Origin: Peromyscus leucopus
Taxonomy: Eukaryota > Chordata > Mammalia > Rodentia > Cricetidae
Assembly: GCF_004664715.2 (NCBI RefSeq)
Contig: NC_051071.1
Coordinates: forward strand, 396,001 to 460,000
Length of the DNA: 64,000 nt
Direction of reading: 5' to 3'
Of this stretch, positions 12,247 to 23,048 are shown in pieces. The notes under the pieces were generated by a model, which was not told the origin of the DNA, made no database searches, and saw only the letters and a program-made list of their open reading frames with translations. Position 1 is the first letter of the stretch; each line of letters begins with the position of its first letter. The position numbers and the translations under genes are program-made.

Positions 12247-12352
12247 GACTTGAGTTTGATCTCCGGAGCCCCCTTTAAAACAATGCAGGTGTCATGGAAC
12301 ATAACGGTAATCCCAACACTGGGTGAGGTGGCGGGGGCGGGGGGGGGCAGGG
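12247..12352 (+). mobile_element. 3' part of the L1-split SINE
   Basis: GACTTGAGTTTGATCTCCGG resembles a SINE B box, followed by 'caggtgtcatggaacataacggtaatcccaacactgggtgagg', a B1-like second half as in dimeric B4-type SINEs. It ends in a G-rich run (12333-12352). Confidence 0.5.
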
Positions 12353-12416
12353 GATGAACACAGATGGATCCCTTGGCATTCCCAGCTTGTACTTGCATCA
12401 CAGACACCCTCACCTC

Positions 12417-12756
12417 TGTTGTGGCTTGAATTTTAATTGTTTCCTCCAAAGCTACTGTACTGAAGTCTTTCCAGCTGAAGATAATGTTTTGAGAGGCACG
12501 GGAGACCTTAGGACATGGGACCCAGTTGAGGGAAGTAAGTCGTGGGAGTGTGTCCTTCCGAGTATCTTTCTTGGTCATTTCCTGGCTTTCCCTCTGCTTT
12601 CTGTCTTCCATGAGGTGAGCAAGCTTTGCCACAGGCTCCCACTGCCATGATGCTCTGACTCACCACGGGCCAGCATTAAAGGAGCCCAAATGACCCCTCC
12701 CTCCAGGAACATTTTCCTAGCTATTCAGTCATAGCAATTCAGATCTAACTAACACA
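12417..12756 (+). mobile_element. Solitary MaLR-type LTR
   Basis: It begins TGTTGTGGCTTGAATTTTAA and ends CAATTCAGATCTAACTAACACA. The middle has CACTGCCATGATGCTCTGAC and CACCACGGGCCAGCA. TG...CA ends and this internal order match MT/MLT1-type MaLR LTRs (ERVL class). There is no internal retroviral sequence. Confidence 0.7.
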
Positions 12757-12873
12757 GCCTGTGCTGTCCCGTGGCTGCCTGTTCCTATGTGTGTGTCACT
12801 GGGTTTAGAAACACCCAACCTAGTCTAGGACAGCCTTGCTTCCACTTAATCACATCTACAAAGACCCTGTTTT

Positions 12874-13046
12874 GTTTTTTTTTTTTTTTTTTTTTTTTGG
12901 TTTTTCGAGACAGGGTTTCTCTGTATAGCTTTGCGCCTTTCCTGGAGCTCACTTGGTAGCCCAGGCTGGCCTCGAACTCACAGAGATCCGCCTGGCTCTG
13001 CCTCCCAAGTGCTAGGATTAAAGGCGTGCGCCACCACCGCCCGGCC
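12874..13046 (-). mobile_element. B1 SINE, cricetid-type, with exact 14-bp target duplication
   Basis: Full-length reversed B1: a T-rich tail (12874-12898), TTCGAGACAGGGTTTCTCTG, TAGCTTTGCGCCTTTCCTGG (the complement of the GGCGCAAAGCTA variant), GCCTCGAACTCACAGAGATC and GCGTGCGCCACCACCGCCCG. AAAGACCCTGTTTT occurs at 12860-12873 and again at 13047-13060, a perfect target-site duplication, so this insertion is fairly recent. Confidence 0.97.
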
Positions 13047-13060
13047 AAAGACCCTGTTTT

Positions 13061-14758
13061 TAATGAGGTCACACACTCAACCACCATGGCTCAGGACCTG
13101 AAGATATTTTCAGGTAGTAAAAAGGACGAGCAATTCAACCCCAACACGGACAATAGGGGGCTGTACCACCCACTATCCCCCTCTGTGCTTCCTGTATCTC
13201 TGAGTCACGTGTGCTGGGCATGTCTGTGAAGAACTGTTGGCTTACTTGTGCTTGTTAAGTTATTTATCAGCAACCGAGACCCAGCCCTGGGCCCTGGGAG
13301 TATGGAGCCATAGAGGCACTGTGGTCAGGAAGCATGGAAAGTGGGAGAGCTACTCTCTGGGCACATTCAGCCTCTAGTGAGTGGGCAAAGCACAGGAATA
13401 GGAGATGCACCCCACAGACAGAATAGGGTCCAAAGTGCAGCAACCCTCAATGCAAATAGGGTGTATAAGCTGGGCTCAGGGCCAGTGGCTAGGGATGAAC
13501 TTGGGGTCAGATTACCGAGGACCACATAATGGTCCTCTGAGCAGCCCTGTAGGTTGGCCCACTGGAGATCGATCTCCTTGCAGTTGGAGGGAAGGCCAGC
13601 GCCCCAGGAAAGAACATAGTGAGCATGGTATACCCAGGAGGCAGAGGCAGCATCCCACTAGCAACAGGCAAAAGATGGGCTTAAGCCTAGGTGTGGGAGA
13701 AAGGATGGGTTTGCCAGGGCTGGGGGAGGCAGTTTGATGGATGGGCACTGAATCCCTTGACACCCAGGCACAGCGTGCCCACGTCAGGCTGCTGGCGCCA
13801 AAATTGTCTCGAAAGCCCATTGCAGACAGCAGCCCACCGCATGCAATTCTGCAATTACATGGCAAGTCATTAATTAAAGAAGACCTGCTTTCCAAGCCTC
13901 ACAGGAAGCAGGCTTTGTGTGTGCATTCACTCAGTGGTTATAAGTGTGTGGTGGTGGGGCAAGCACCATCACCATCTGGGGGCCGGGGACCTGGGCTTAG
14001 ATTTTACCTCAGTGCACCCCAGTGAATGGCTGGGGCTCCAAACTCCACGCATCATCCCTACCCTGTGCGCGTGGGAGTGCTGCATCTTTACTTGGCTCCT
14101 TCTCTTGGAGGCAGAGCCTGGAGAAAGGTAGTGGGGTCCCCCAGGTTTTGCTGGCAAGGGCAGAAGACAGAACAGAATTGGGAGGATGGGAAATGCAAAA
14201 GACATCTCAACACACACTGTGGCTCAGCCTGGGCCTGTGGTTAGCTGTCTTCCAACACAGTGCTTGCTGAGGGTCTCTGCCTGTTCCTGGGGCCAACTGG
14301 AGTCCTGTTCCCTTCATCCACATCCTCTCCTTCCCCACTTCCCACCCTATCATCACCAACTCCACTGAGCTCCAGTTACCCACCCAGCTCCTGCCCTACA
14401 GCTCTTGGCAGATTTTGCTCCAGCCTTCACTGATCAGGACCTTTTTGAAGCAGCTGGAAATGTGAGGGTCATGCTGGCCTGGGGGCTCCCTCTTCTCTGT
14501 TCCCATCTTGGGCTTATCTCAGGGTCTCTGGGTACCTCCTGCTCTGATGGTCTCAGAGGCTGATATCTCTGCATGCCCCACTTTTCCTTCCCCTCCCAAT
14601 TCTTGGGGAGGCTAGGGCAATTGCAAACTTGGGGGTGGTATCTAAATTAAGTTTCTAAATTCCACACCAGGAAGTAATACGGCCAAGTGCCAAATTTGAG
14701 GTTGCCTGGGAGGAAGAATCTGGAGCTCGAAGTGTAGGGAAACAACTGGACTTGGCAG
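13061..14758. other. Unique sequence, no gene seen
   Basis: About 1.7 kb without recognised repeats. Overlapping open frames on both strands at 13405-14270 lack domains. A motif-rich patch at 13780-13900 is listed separately. Confidence 0.5.
13780..13900. promoter_or_regulatory. Candidate conserved noncoding element
   Basis: Repeat-free, with GCTGGCGCCAAAATTGTCTC, GCATGCAATTCTGCAATTAC and GCAAGTCATTAATTAAAGAAG. GGCGCCAAAA resembles an E2F site. ATTAATTAA and TGCAATTA resemble homeodomain and POU-type sites. The conservation claim is untested. Confidence 0.35.
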
Positions 14759-15159
14759 TGTGCTGTGGGATGTTCTGTATGTTAAATGTGTTGCTCTGAT
14801 TGGTTAATAAATAAAACACTGATGGGCCAGTAGCCAGGCAGGAAGTATAGGTGGGACAAAGAGAGAGGAGAATTCTGGGAAGTGGAAGGCTGAGGCAGAG
14901 AGACGCTGCCAGCTGCCGCCGCATGACAAGTGAGATGTAAGGTTCCGGTAAGCCACCAGCCATGTGGCAAGGTATAGATTTATAGAAATGGGTTAATTTA
15001 AGATATAAGAACAGTTAGCAAGAAGCCTGCCACGGCCATACAGTTTATAAGTAATATAAGTCTCTGTGTGTTTACTCAGTTGGGTCTGAGTGGCTGTGGG
15101 ACTGGCGGGTGAGAGAGATTTGTCCTGACCGTGGGCCAGGCAGGAAAACTCCAGTTACA
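14759..15159 (+). mobile_element. Solitary LTR of a cricetid-type endogenous retroelement
   Basis: TG...CA element: TGTGCTGTGGGATGTTCTG, CTGATTGGTTAATAAATAAAA, GGCAGGAAGTATAGGTGGGA, GAGAATTCTGGGAAGTGG, GGCAAGGTATAGATTTATAG, CTGCCACGGCCATACAG, GCGGGTGAGAGAGATTTGTC, AAACTCCAGTTACA. I recognise this as an abundant LTR-like repeat of cricetid genomes, probably class II. GCAG flanks both ends (14755-14758 and 15160-15163), a weak 4-bp candidate target duplication. No internal genes adjoin it. Confidence 0.75.
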
Positions 15160-16155
15160 GCAGTCCCCTCACCGACTGAAGGCAAGAAGACAGCAAAGAG
15201 CAGTGGCAGCAGACAGCCAGGTGGCAGCAGGCCGTCAGGGTCAGCATCTCCAAGGAGACAAGAGCTCCAGGTAAGGGCCACAGTGAGCAGGCCCAGCCCT
15301 CAGCAGCAACTGGGAAGGGGATATTCCTACCCACCGGAGGGTCAATATGGGGAAGTAGACATGGATTGCAGGTGGGAAGAGACCTCAGCACCTCTGGGCT
15401 CGATTCTTCCTCTAGTAATACCTTCATGCACCAGTGCCCTCCAGAACCCCAGCCTGGCTGCCAGCGAGGCTCTCCAGGACCTGCCTTGCCACCTCATCAT
15501 GCGGTGTTACTGGAGTTTGAGCCACTCAGGCAGCCCGGGTTGAAGACTCGGCTCCTCTCATCTGAGGACTATGGACAAGCACCCTACTGCCCTCTGACCC
15601 AGCTTCCAAGTGTAGATGGGGAGTGAGGCCCCACGGGCCATCACTAAGACTGGGCAACATATGGGAAGCACCACACCGTGTGGGCTCCTGGTCTCACCAA
15701 TCATGTGTCTTCTGACCACAGGAACCAGTGAGTAAACAAATAACGAGTGAGGATGGTGGTAGGTGGAGGAGCCAGGCACCCTGTCTTTCTGGCAGCCTGG
15801 CCCATCCCTGGTGATCCCACTGTCTGTGGGCCACAGGGGAGACAGGGCGGCTGGGCAATGCAGACTCCAGCCTCACACCTGACTAGCCACTGGGCGAATG
15901 CCTCCCCGAGCCCATTATGGCAATTAGGAGTCAGCGCTCCACTTAACCGCCAGAGCAGCATTGTGGCTGGGCCCAAGGAGGCGGATGCTCCAGCAGTCTC
16001 GCCAGCCTGGAGCCCCAGGCTCATCTGTGTGTAGAGGGAGGGTGTCAGACCAGGCCCAGGGCACTTCCCTTGAACTTCAGTCTGGATGAGCCTTAAGGGC
16101 CTTAGGGACATTGGGGGCTGGGGGATAGGCAGAGCATATACTTGATCATGTGCAC
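15160..16155. other. Unique sequence, no gene seen
   Basis: GC-rich, repeat-free. A 144-codon plus-strand frame begins inside the LTR and runs into this region, so it has no independent support as a gene. Confidence 0.5.

Positions 16156-16206
<51 letters not shown>
16156..16206. repeat. (CA)n microsatellite
   Basis: About 25 pure CA units. Confidence 0.98.
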
Positions 16207-16208
<2 letters not shown>

Positions 16209-16899
16209 CTCTGGGCTTCCCATTCCTGGTACATTGATTCAGCTCAGCTGCCATGACGCACAACATGCAACACATAAGTCAGACCTGAGCTTCATCAACC
16301 AACAGTTAAAGTTTCGCGATCCAGAGGCTGAAGTCTGAGGTCAAGACATTGTTGTAATTAAGTCACCCGTGCATAGGCCCTGTCTCCAGATGTAGTCACA
16401 CACTGAGGCCCTGGGTTCAGCCCTTCGTCATGAGAGACGTAATTGAGACCCCTTCTCTCTTGGTCTTAAATGGAAGATATCAGCCTTTCCCCCCAACTAC
16501 AGCAGAGGTGGCATCTGAGGCTGAAGAGTCCCGCCTGGCTGTTCTTGCCCTCTGCTGCATACCTCAGAGGAGCTGGACATGGTCTGACCCTCTCGTCTTG
16601 GGCCCATGCCTCCTGAGTTCACAATTGCTCTCTCTTGCTCTCTGTGTCCCAGAGTTCAGCACCGATAGCTGGCTGTGGTTCCGTGTGAGGGGGGCCAATC
16701 ATCAAGCAGTGAGCCCCTCTGAGCTCAGCCCTGCACGTTTTCTTTGAACCCTGATGGTGATGGCTCACTCCACCTGATTTTCTGCTCTCTAAACATTCTG
16801 CCCAAGCACCACAGAACTCGATGCCCCTAGAAGCCTCTCCCAACGGCGTCAGCCAGATGCGCTCACTCGGTCTCCACTCTGGAAACACAACGCTTTGCT
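16207..16899. other. Unique sequence
   Basis: No repeat or gene recognised. The 105-codon plus-strand frame at 16430-16747 has no known domain. Confidence 0.45.
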
Positions 16900-17410
16900 C
16901 CTAGCCTGGAAACTGCCTCTGAAGGCAACTGCATGATTTTTGATTTTGTGCAGTGGTGCTGGGCCCGGCCGCAGGATGGATGGGGCTGCTGACGCTCTGG
17001 ATTCCGTCTAGACGCTGTAGGAGTGTGGGCCGGGCCACGATAAATTCATTAGCTAGCCTGAATAATTCAGATAGATCTGGAAAGCAGATGAACAAGGTGC
17101 TCCCCCATGGCCTTGACAATATAGATTCTCCTTTAAGAGGCAGAATATAAATTAATAACAGTCCAATTGCTGCTAATGCCACGGTGGGGTGGGCGCGGCT
17201 CCCAGACAGCTGCTCATTAAGGAAGCCATTCATTTCTGTCCCCTGGACGGATTGGTTGGTTAAGTTCTCAGAAGCAGCCCGCTGCCCTGGCCAGAGCTGA
17301 CTGACCATGCCGCTAATGAATTGTGGGCCGTAAAGCTGTACAGCGGAGGCAGGCTCCATTGAAATTGTTCTGTCCCAGCACCTCAGAAATTGCCCGTGGA
17401 ACAAGAATAG
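16900..17410. promoter_or_regulatory. Candidate developmental enhancer / conserved noncoding element
   Basis: Repeat-free 0.5 kb with many homeodomain-type cores: GATAAATTCATTAGCTAGCC (17040-17059), GAATAATTCAG, ATAAATTAATAAC, CCAATTGCTGCTAATGCC, GCTCATTAAGG and CGCTAATGAATTGTGGG. CpGs survive in AT-rich context (GGGCCGGGCCACGATAAATTC), as in elements under constraint. Open frames across it lack domains and run on both strands. A cis-regulatory role is inferred; alignment to other mammals is the decisive test. Confidence 0.5.
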
Positions 17411-17449
17411 GGACATGGCTACCTCCTTCCCACCAACCAGAGGAGGGGA

Positions 17450-17645
17450 CTTTCTTTTTTTTTATTTTCTTTTTTATTTTATTGCATTTATTTATTTATT
17501 TTATGTGTGTGCAAGGGTGGAGGTCAGAGACGCAGCTTTGCGGGAGTTAGCTCTCTCCTCCCACCATGTGGGTCCCAGGGATCAAAACTCAGGCAGGCAG
17601 ACCTGGTGGCCAAGTGCCTTTCCCTGCTGAGCCACCTCACTGTCC
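17450..17645 (-). mobile_element. B2-superfamily SINE
   Basis: A reversed, T-rich A-tail region (TTTATTTATTTATTTTATG) is followed by GGAGGTCAGAGACGCAGC, CTCCTCCCACCATGTGGGTC, CAGGGATCAAAACTCAGGCA and TGCCTTTCCCTGCTGAGCCAC. This is the complement of a tRNA-derived SINE head with its B box. Diverged. Confidence 0.7.
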
Positions 17646-18711
17646 CCAAGAGAGGACTTTCTGAGAACTGTAGAACCCGTGTTTAAATATATGTCCACAA
17701 ATACACAACCAAATATGCCCCTGCCTGGGACTGAGTCCCGGCCACACACACCCTAATCGCCCCCCAGGAGGAGGCCTGCTCAGACTCCATCCCCCCCAAA
17801 CCACGGCCCCACAAAAGTAGTAGCCCTGCTTGTCTGGGAAGTGTGCCGTCTCAGGAGCAGCAACTGACTAAGTACCCCAAAGACCTCCCACCACAGAGCA
17901 GAGAAAAATTTCAAGTGGTCAAAAGTAACAAAGACAAAGTTGGGGAGTCTTTCCCCTCAAGGCTCAGTGGGGTTGGCTACTTTGAGGTACCCAGGCTGTG
18001 GGTGCTCAGAGAGCCTCCCTCTGGGTCTGGACTGTACAAGGTGGGACCAGGATCCATCCAGGGCGTGTGGGGGTATTTTGCAGTTATCCTGGGGGGGGTC
18101 ACAGGGAAGTGACCCCTCTCACTTCCCTCTGATTTCTCCCTGTCTGCTCTGTGGCCAGTGATGAGAGCTGGCTTTGAAGGGGAAGTGGTGGCCAGGGCAG
18201 AGTGGTTATGGGGGAGGGCAGGGGTCCTGGGAACATGCAGGCCTTATCACTGATCAAAGCCAGGAGGTGCCGTCTCGCAGACAAGGTGTGGCCCCACCTG
18301 GCTCTCATTAGGGTTCAGCTCCCTCCAGCCTGGCCTGCTCTTGCTCAGCCCTCCAGACAGCCTGCCACGGGGCCTGTCCACTGCACCTGGGGCATGTGGG
18401 AGCACCCGCCATGGGCTAAACCTGCACGTACAGACACCTGACGACTGCCTCTGTGCAGGGAAGTACTGCAGCACTGGCCAGGGAAGCTCTTGGCCACTCG
18501 TCCCTGCTTGGCCTTGGCACCACTGTCCTCCCTTGGGATACTCTCTTCTATGACATCTCTCACCCTAGAAATCTGCAGGACTGTGTGGCTCCCAGTACAG
18601 ATTTGTTTTCCTCTGCTGCCTGACCACTGGGCAGGCCTGGAATGACCAGTGGTCCCCAGCAGATACCTGTAGATAAGGCCTTTTTGCTAAACAAACCTCC
18701 TGGTCATGGGC
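17646..18711. other. Unique sequence, no gene seen
   Basis: GC-rich, repeat-free kilobase with several short overlapping frames on both strands and no recognised domain or signal. Confidence 0.45.
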
Positions 18712-19040
18712 TGCTATCGTTTGAGTCTTAAACATCCTCACAAACGGCCCATGTGTTAAAGGCTGATCCTCAGTGTGGTACTGCTAGAATTTGATGGAGT
18801 CTCTGAGATAAGGGTTAATCCTAGCAGGAGGTTTATAGGTGGTTGGTGGTGAGCCCTTGAAGGTGTTGGAAGTCTCTTCCTTTTTTGTTTTTTTTTTTTT
18901 CTGTTCTCAACCACGCAGTGATCACTTTTGATGAATCATGTGCTCTCATCCATGTCCACTCACTACCCCCCAATAGGCCTAAAAGCAACAGAGCCATCCA
19001 GCTATGAGCCAGAACTGTGAGCTACAATGTCTGTTTCCTC
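18712..19040 (+). mobile_element. MaLR-type LTR, diverged
   Basis: TGCTATCGTTTGAGTCTTAA, CATGTGTTAAAGGCTGATCC, CAGTGTGGTACTGCTAGAAT, GGAGGTTTATAGG, GAGCCCTTGAAGGTGTTGG, ATAGGCCTAAAAGCAACAGAG and AGAACTGTGAGC follow the order of an MLT1/MT-like LTR. A T-rich run (18880-18900) interrupts it. The 3' end is eroded. Confidence 0.65.
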
Positions 19041-19582
19041 TCATAGTCGCTCTGCTCAGGGCTGAAGCCTGCTGTGGCTCTGTGTGACCCCAAGACCTTC
19101 TCTCTTGGTTTCTATATTTGTATAAAGAATTGTTGATCTTAGCCACCTGTGTGAGTATTTGCCTGGGGGAGGGATCCCTACATCACAGGGTGAGCAGGAA
19201 GCCCAGAGTTCTGAGCACTCCTGTTTCCCTGACCCTCTTCCCAAGAGTTCAGCCACATAATGGACACAGCATAGAGGTCATATGCCAGGAAGGGGGCACA
19301 GCATAGAGGGCATATGCCAGGAAGGAGCCAGGGCTAGAAGTCAGAGATTGGACTCACCTGATCTCCACTTACCCTTCTAGAATGTTCCAGCTATTGACAG
19401 CCTTTGAGTTGCTTTGCTGGTTCACTCCCAGGAGAGCAGATTGTTATAATAGTAAGCTCCAAGGGGCTATTGCATTAACTTGAGGCCCACCCAACCTTGG
19501 GGGTGTCTGTCACTACTTCAGCTGTCCCTAGAGGCTACAGTTGCTGTTTCATATTTGAATGTGAGTCCCCGATTCCTCCTTT
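19041..19582. other. Unique sequence with one short tandem duplication
   Basis: No gene seen. It contains the duplication at 19265-19328. Confidence 0.45.
19265..19328. repeat. 32-bp tandem duplication (two copies)
   Basis: Units 19265-19296 and 19297-19328 share CACAGCATAGAGG-CATATG and CCAGGAAGG. They differ at only about two positions, so the duplication is recent or maintained. Confidence 0.92.
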
Positions 19583-19806
19583 TAAAGATTTATTTTTATT
19601 ATTTTTAATGATGTGTCTTTGTATGCATCCATATGTAGATAGGTGCATGTGACGGCAGGTGCCTGTGCAGGCCGGAGATATTTGGATAACCTCCGAGTTA
19701 GAATTCCAGGCAGTTGTCAGCTGCCTGATATGGATGTTGGGAACTGAACTTGGTCCTCTGGAAGAGTAGTGTGCACTCTTAACTGCTGAGTCAGTTCCCT
19801 AGCTCT
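19583..19806 (-). mobile_element. B3-type SINE
   Basis: A reversed SINE with a T-rich start (AAAGATTTATTTTTATTATT), GCAGGTGCCTGTGCAGGCC, a diverged 'gagttagaattccaggcagttgtcagctgcc' body and the head complement (TGTGCACTCTTAACTGCTGAG). Diverged. Confidence 0.75.
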
Positions 19807-20332
19807 TTCCTGTCTCCTTTGAACTGGGCTTTGGTGCCCATAGGTTCCTGGGCACAGTTGGTGGTACAGCACAATTTGCTTAGTCAAATTTTAAGTTTCT
19901 ATTTACAGATGGAGAAAGGTCAGTGGGCAGACTGAACCCAGAACCGCACAATGTGGGTGTTGGGATGGATGGCATGGTAGATCAGGTATGGCATGACCAG
20001 GGGGCATGCTCAGTGTGGGATGGTGAACTACTGGTGGCTGGCCGAATTCCTAGATAAAGAGAACTGCCCACATCTGTTGCATGTCTGAGTAGGCCAATTC
20101 TCTGTAAATCCTGGCCAGTCATTATCCCAGGGATAGTACCAGATATCCAAACAGTCTCTGCATAGGCTTCCTGTGTTGGGCAATCTGGGGACACACAGGT
20201 GCCTCCAAGAGAAGTCAGAAGTTGGCCAAGGTCACATACCCTTCAAGAGGATAAACTTGGTCCATTTCTTACCTCACTATGCCCAAGCTCAAGTTTATTA
20301 GCTAAAAAGAACATTAAAATATAATTACTCAC
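19807..20332. other. Unique sequence
   Basis: No gene or repeat recognised. Confidence 0.4.
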
Positions 20333-20486
20333 AGGATATGATAGTATATACCTTTAATCCCAGTACTCAGGAGGCAGAGGTAGGTGAGTCTCTGAGTTCA
20401 AGGCCAGCCTGGTCTACAGAGCAAGTTCCAGGGAAGCCAGGGCTACATAGTGAAATCCTGTCTTGAAAAACAAAACAAAAAAAAAA
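20333..20486 (+). mobile_element. B1 SINE
   Basis: CCTTTAATCCCAGTACTCAGG, GAGTTCAAGGCCAGCCTGG, GTCTACAGAGCAAGTTCCAG and AGCCAGGGCTACATAGTG, then an A-rich tail. The head is decayed. Confidence 0.9.
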
Positions 20487-20504
20487 TTGCCTTTCTCCCC
20501 TGCA

Positions 20505-20582
20505 CCCTAGGGCTGAGACTGGAACCCAGAGCCTGGCCTGTGCTCAGCCGATATTCTACTACTGAGCCCCGCCTTCCAGCCA
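20505..20582 (-). mobile_element. ID-type SINE
   Basis: GGCTGAGACTGGAACCCAGA, then 'gcctggcctgtgctcagccgatattctactactgagcc'. This is the complement of a tRNA-Ala-like ID head ('ggctcagtggtagag...gccctgggttc'). It lies immediately 3' of a B1. Confidence 0.7.
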
Positions 20583-21004
20583 CTAGTGTTTCCAATTTGA
20601 AAATCAACATATGCTCCCAGTACATGCAACAAGAAGAAATACAGCTGCCACTGTGCAATCCGCACTCTCGATTCTCCTTCTAAGCGTCCGCGGCTGTGTC
20701 ATGCCTCACAGACAAGTAGCTGCAAGCTGCAGGGCACAGCCCGTTCAGTCCTTCTCAAAACTGCGTCCCAGGTGTAATTCTGAAAGCCTGAATGATGCTC
20801 TCGCCTTAGAACGCTTGGTAAAGTTAAAACTCCTTCCACTTGTTCTTCCTAGTGTGACTAAGATCCCATTGAAGTTGCTGACTTCCTGTATTTTAAGTTA
20901 CATTGTTAAAGGTTCACTCTTTCCGGGGAGCCATGGGTCTGCTTTGGGACAAAATAAATCCACCACAAATCTCTACCTGATGCCATCCAACCCCATCTGC
21001 TTTC

Positions 21005-21007
<3 letters not shown>
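20583..21007. other. Unique sequence
   Basis: No repeat recognised. The 169-codon plus-strand frame starting at 20611 runs into the TG repeat and is not credible as a gene. Confidence 0.45.

Positions 21008-21062
<55 letters not shown>
21008..21062. repeat. (TG)n microsatellite
   Basis: About 27 pure TG units. Confidence 0.98.
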
Positions 21063-21066
<4 letters not shown>

Positions 21067-21121
21067 GCACACACAACTGGAAGACAACTTTGGCTATGGT
21101 TCCTCAGGCACTGTCCATAAT

Positions 21122-21278
21122 GTTTTTGTTTGTTTTTGAGACAGAGTTTCTCTGCATAGCTTTGGTGCCTGTCCTGGAACTTGCTCTGTAGATCAAGCTG
21201 GCCTCCAACTCACAGAGATCCACTTGGCTCTGCCTCCCGAGTGCTGGGATTAAAGGCGTGAGCCAAAGCCGCCTGGCC
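21122..21278 (-). mobile_element. B1 SINE
   Basis: Full-length reversed B1: TTTGAGACAGAGTTTCTCTG, CATAGCTTTGGTGCCTGTCC, CCAACTCACAGAGATCCAC and GTGCTGGGATTAAAGGCGTG. The pieces CCATAATG (left) and CCATCATG (right) may be a short, decayed target duplication. Confidence 0.92.
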
Positions 21279-21379
21279 CATCATGGTTTTGGACACAGGT
21301 CTCTTAACGGCCTGGACCTCACCAATAGGCTAGGCTGGCCAGCTGAGGAGCACCAGGGACCTTCTTGTCTCCCCCTGGA

Positions 21380-21570
21380 CAGTACACATCACCACTCCTA
21401 TCTTTTATATATGGATTCTGGGGATCAAACTCAGGTCCTTGAACTTGCAGATCCTTCTAAAGAAAGGATCTCGTGTAGCCCATGGTGGCCAGCTCGCTGT
21501 GCAGTTGAGGCTGGCTTCAACATGTGACAATTCTCCTACCTCAGTCTTCCAAATGCTTGCATTATAGGCT
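21380..21570 (-). mobile_element. B4-like or proto-B1 SINE remnant
   Basis: GGGGATCAAACTCAGGTCC (tRNA-like B box, reversed) is followed by 'ctcgtgtagcccatggtggcc' and 'tctcctacctcagtcttccaaatgcttgcattataggc', a reversed 7SL-like part. This order suggests a dimeric B4-type element. Confidence 0.55.
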
Positions 21571-22130
21571 TTGCAAAAAGCCAGAAGCATTCTAAAAGTG
21601 ACTGCCACACTCCAAGAGTTCCTGACTGAGTCGGGGCTTTCCAGCTGTCCTGAGGGTAGAGATGACACTAGGCCTTTTAGAAGACCAGTTGGTAGCCTTG
21701 TGTCTGGCAAGTTGCTCATGCATGCAAGGGTAACCCAACATTTGGACAAATGGGTAGAATTATCGAGGCATGAGTTATGGGCTTTGTGTACTATGATGAA
21801 CCTCATGCCAGGTATCCTAAATAAGAATAATGGCATTTCTAATCACCGTGGAGGAGCATCTGCCCCTCTTCCAAGGACTAGCCACTCAGGAGGGCCCAGC
21901 TCTGCAGGTAGTGTTCTCAGAAAGGGACTGCTAACACGGAATCTGATTGAGTGGCCACACTGATGGCTGCCACCAGCTAGCTTTCTACTTCGAAGTTACA
22001 TGTATAGCACTGCTATTCAAGAAACACAAAACAGCAGCCATTTCAAGTTCCAAGTGAGAGGTTGTCCAACCAGTATGTTAGACCAGTGGAAGCTGTTAGA
22101 ATCACATGATTCCTGATGGGAAATAGGGAA
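21571..22130. other. Unique sequence
   Basis: No gene seen. Overlapping frames of 130-143 codons on opposite strands have no domain and run into SINE sequence. Confidence 0.45.
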
Positions 22131-22620
22131 AATAAGGTATATATGTATATACTATTTTCATATATTGTGTACATGGATATACATGTTGTATTGCATATAA
22201 AACATTATGGACTGTATAATAAAATAACACTCTATATAAATATACTTATGGACTGGGGATACAGCTCAGAGGTAGCACCTGCCTATCATTTATAAGGCCC
22301 TGGGTTCAATTCCCAGTACTAGAAAACAAAATAAGCTTATCAATCAATCAACCAATACACTTATACATTAATTTACATAATACTATTACAAAATAATATT
22401 ATAACAAAATAATGGTAAACAAGAGGGAAAATATATAAATATCTATGTGTATAATATATTATATAATATAATTTATTATAAATAAATTCACCATGGACAA
22501 CAAATATATTAAATAGTTACATGTTTATTGATGTTATTTTATTGTGTTCCATGTGGTAATAGATTTGGGTCAAAAATGCTTCTAAAAATATTAATTTCTC
22601 AGGAAAACATTTCATTTATA
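22131..22620. repeat. AT-rich tract with embedded ID SINE
   Basis: Very AT-rich, with repeated ATATAT, TATAATA and AATAATAT words. It may be matrix-attachment-like or simply low complexity. An ID SINE sits inside it at 22250-22330. Confidence 0.7.
22250..22330 (+). mobile_element. ID SINE
   Basis: GGACTGGGGATACAGCTCAG, AGGTAGCACCTGCCTATCAT, GGCCCTGGGTTCAATTCCCAG and an A-rich tail. This is a canonical ID element with A and B boxes. Confidence 0.88.
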
Positions 22621-23024
22621 AATATAAGCCCATCTGTGGTCTAGTTTAAGTGTGCCGCTGAATACGACTTGCTCAAGCCCTGCTTTGGGCCAGGCTCTCA
22701 GGTATGAAGAGCAGGTCTATGTTCCTGACACACACGGGCAGCACAGGGATTTGGGGACAGGTGGAAATCCCATGTCAGGGCAAGGACCAGGCCAGCTGAG
22801 GGGCACAGAGGCTGCGAGCTGGTTGCTGCGTTAGCCAGATTATGGTCAGCACGGTTGCCTTTAGGGCTCCTAGCATTTTAGAGTGTCCATTTCCATTCAT
22901 GTATTCATGCAGCAAGTATTTATTGTTTCATGTATGCTAGGAGGTAAGACTAGTTTTGGTTCCCAGTTCTGTGGTGAAGAATCCTTAGAGACCCAGGGGA
23001 TTAGGGCAAGGGCTCTCTCCTCTC
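22621..23024. other. Unique sequence
   Basis: No gene seen. TTCATGCAGCAAGTATTTATTG near 22905 resembles an ancient MIR/L2-type motif, but it is too short to assign. Confidence 0.35.
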
Positions 23025-23048
23025 AAAAAAAAAAAAAAAAGGTAGTGT

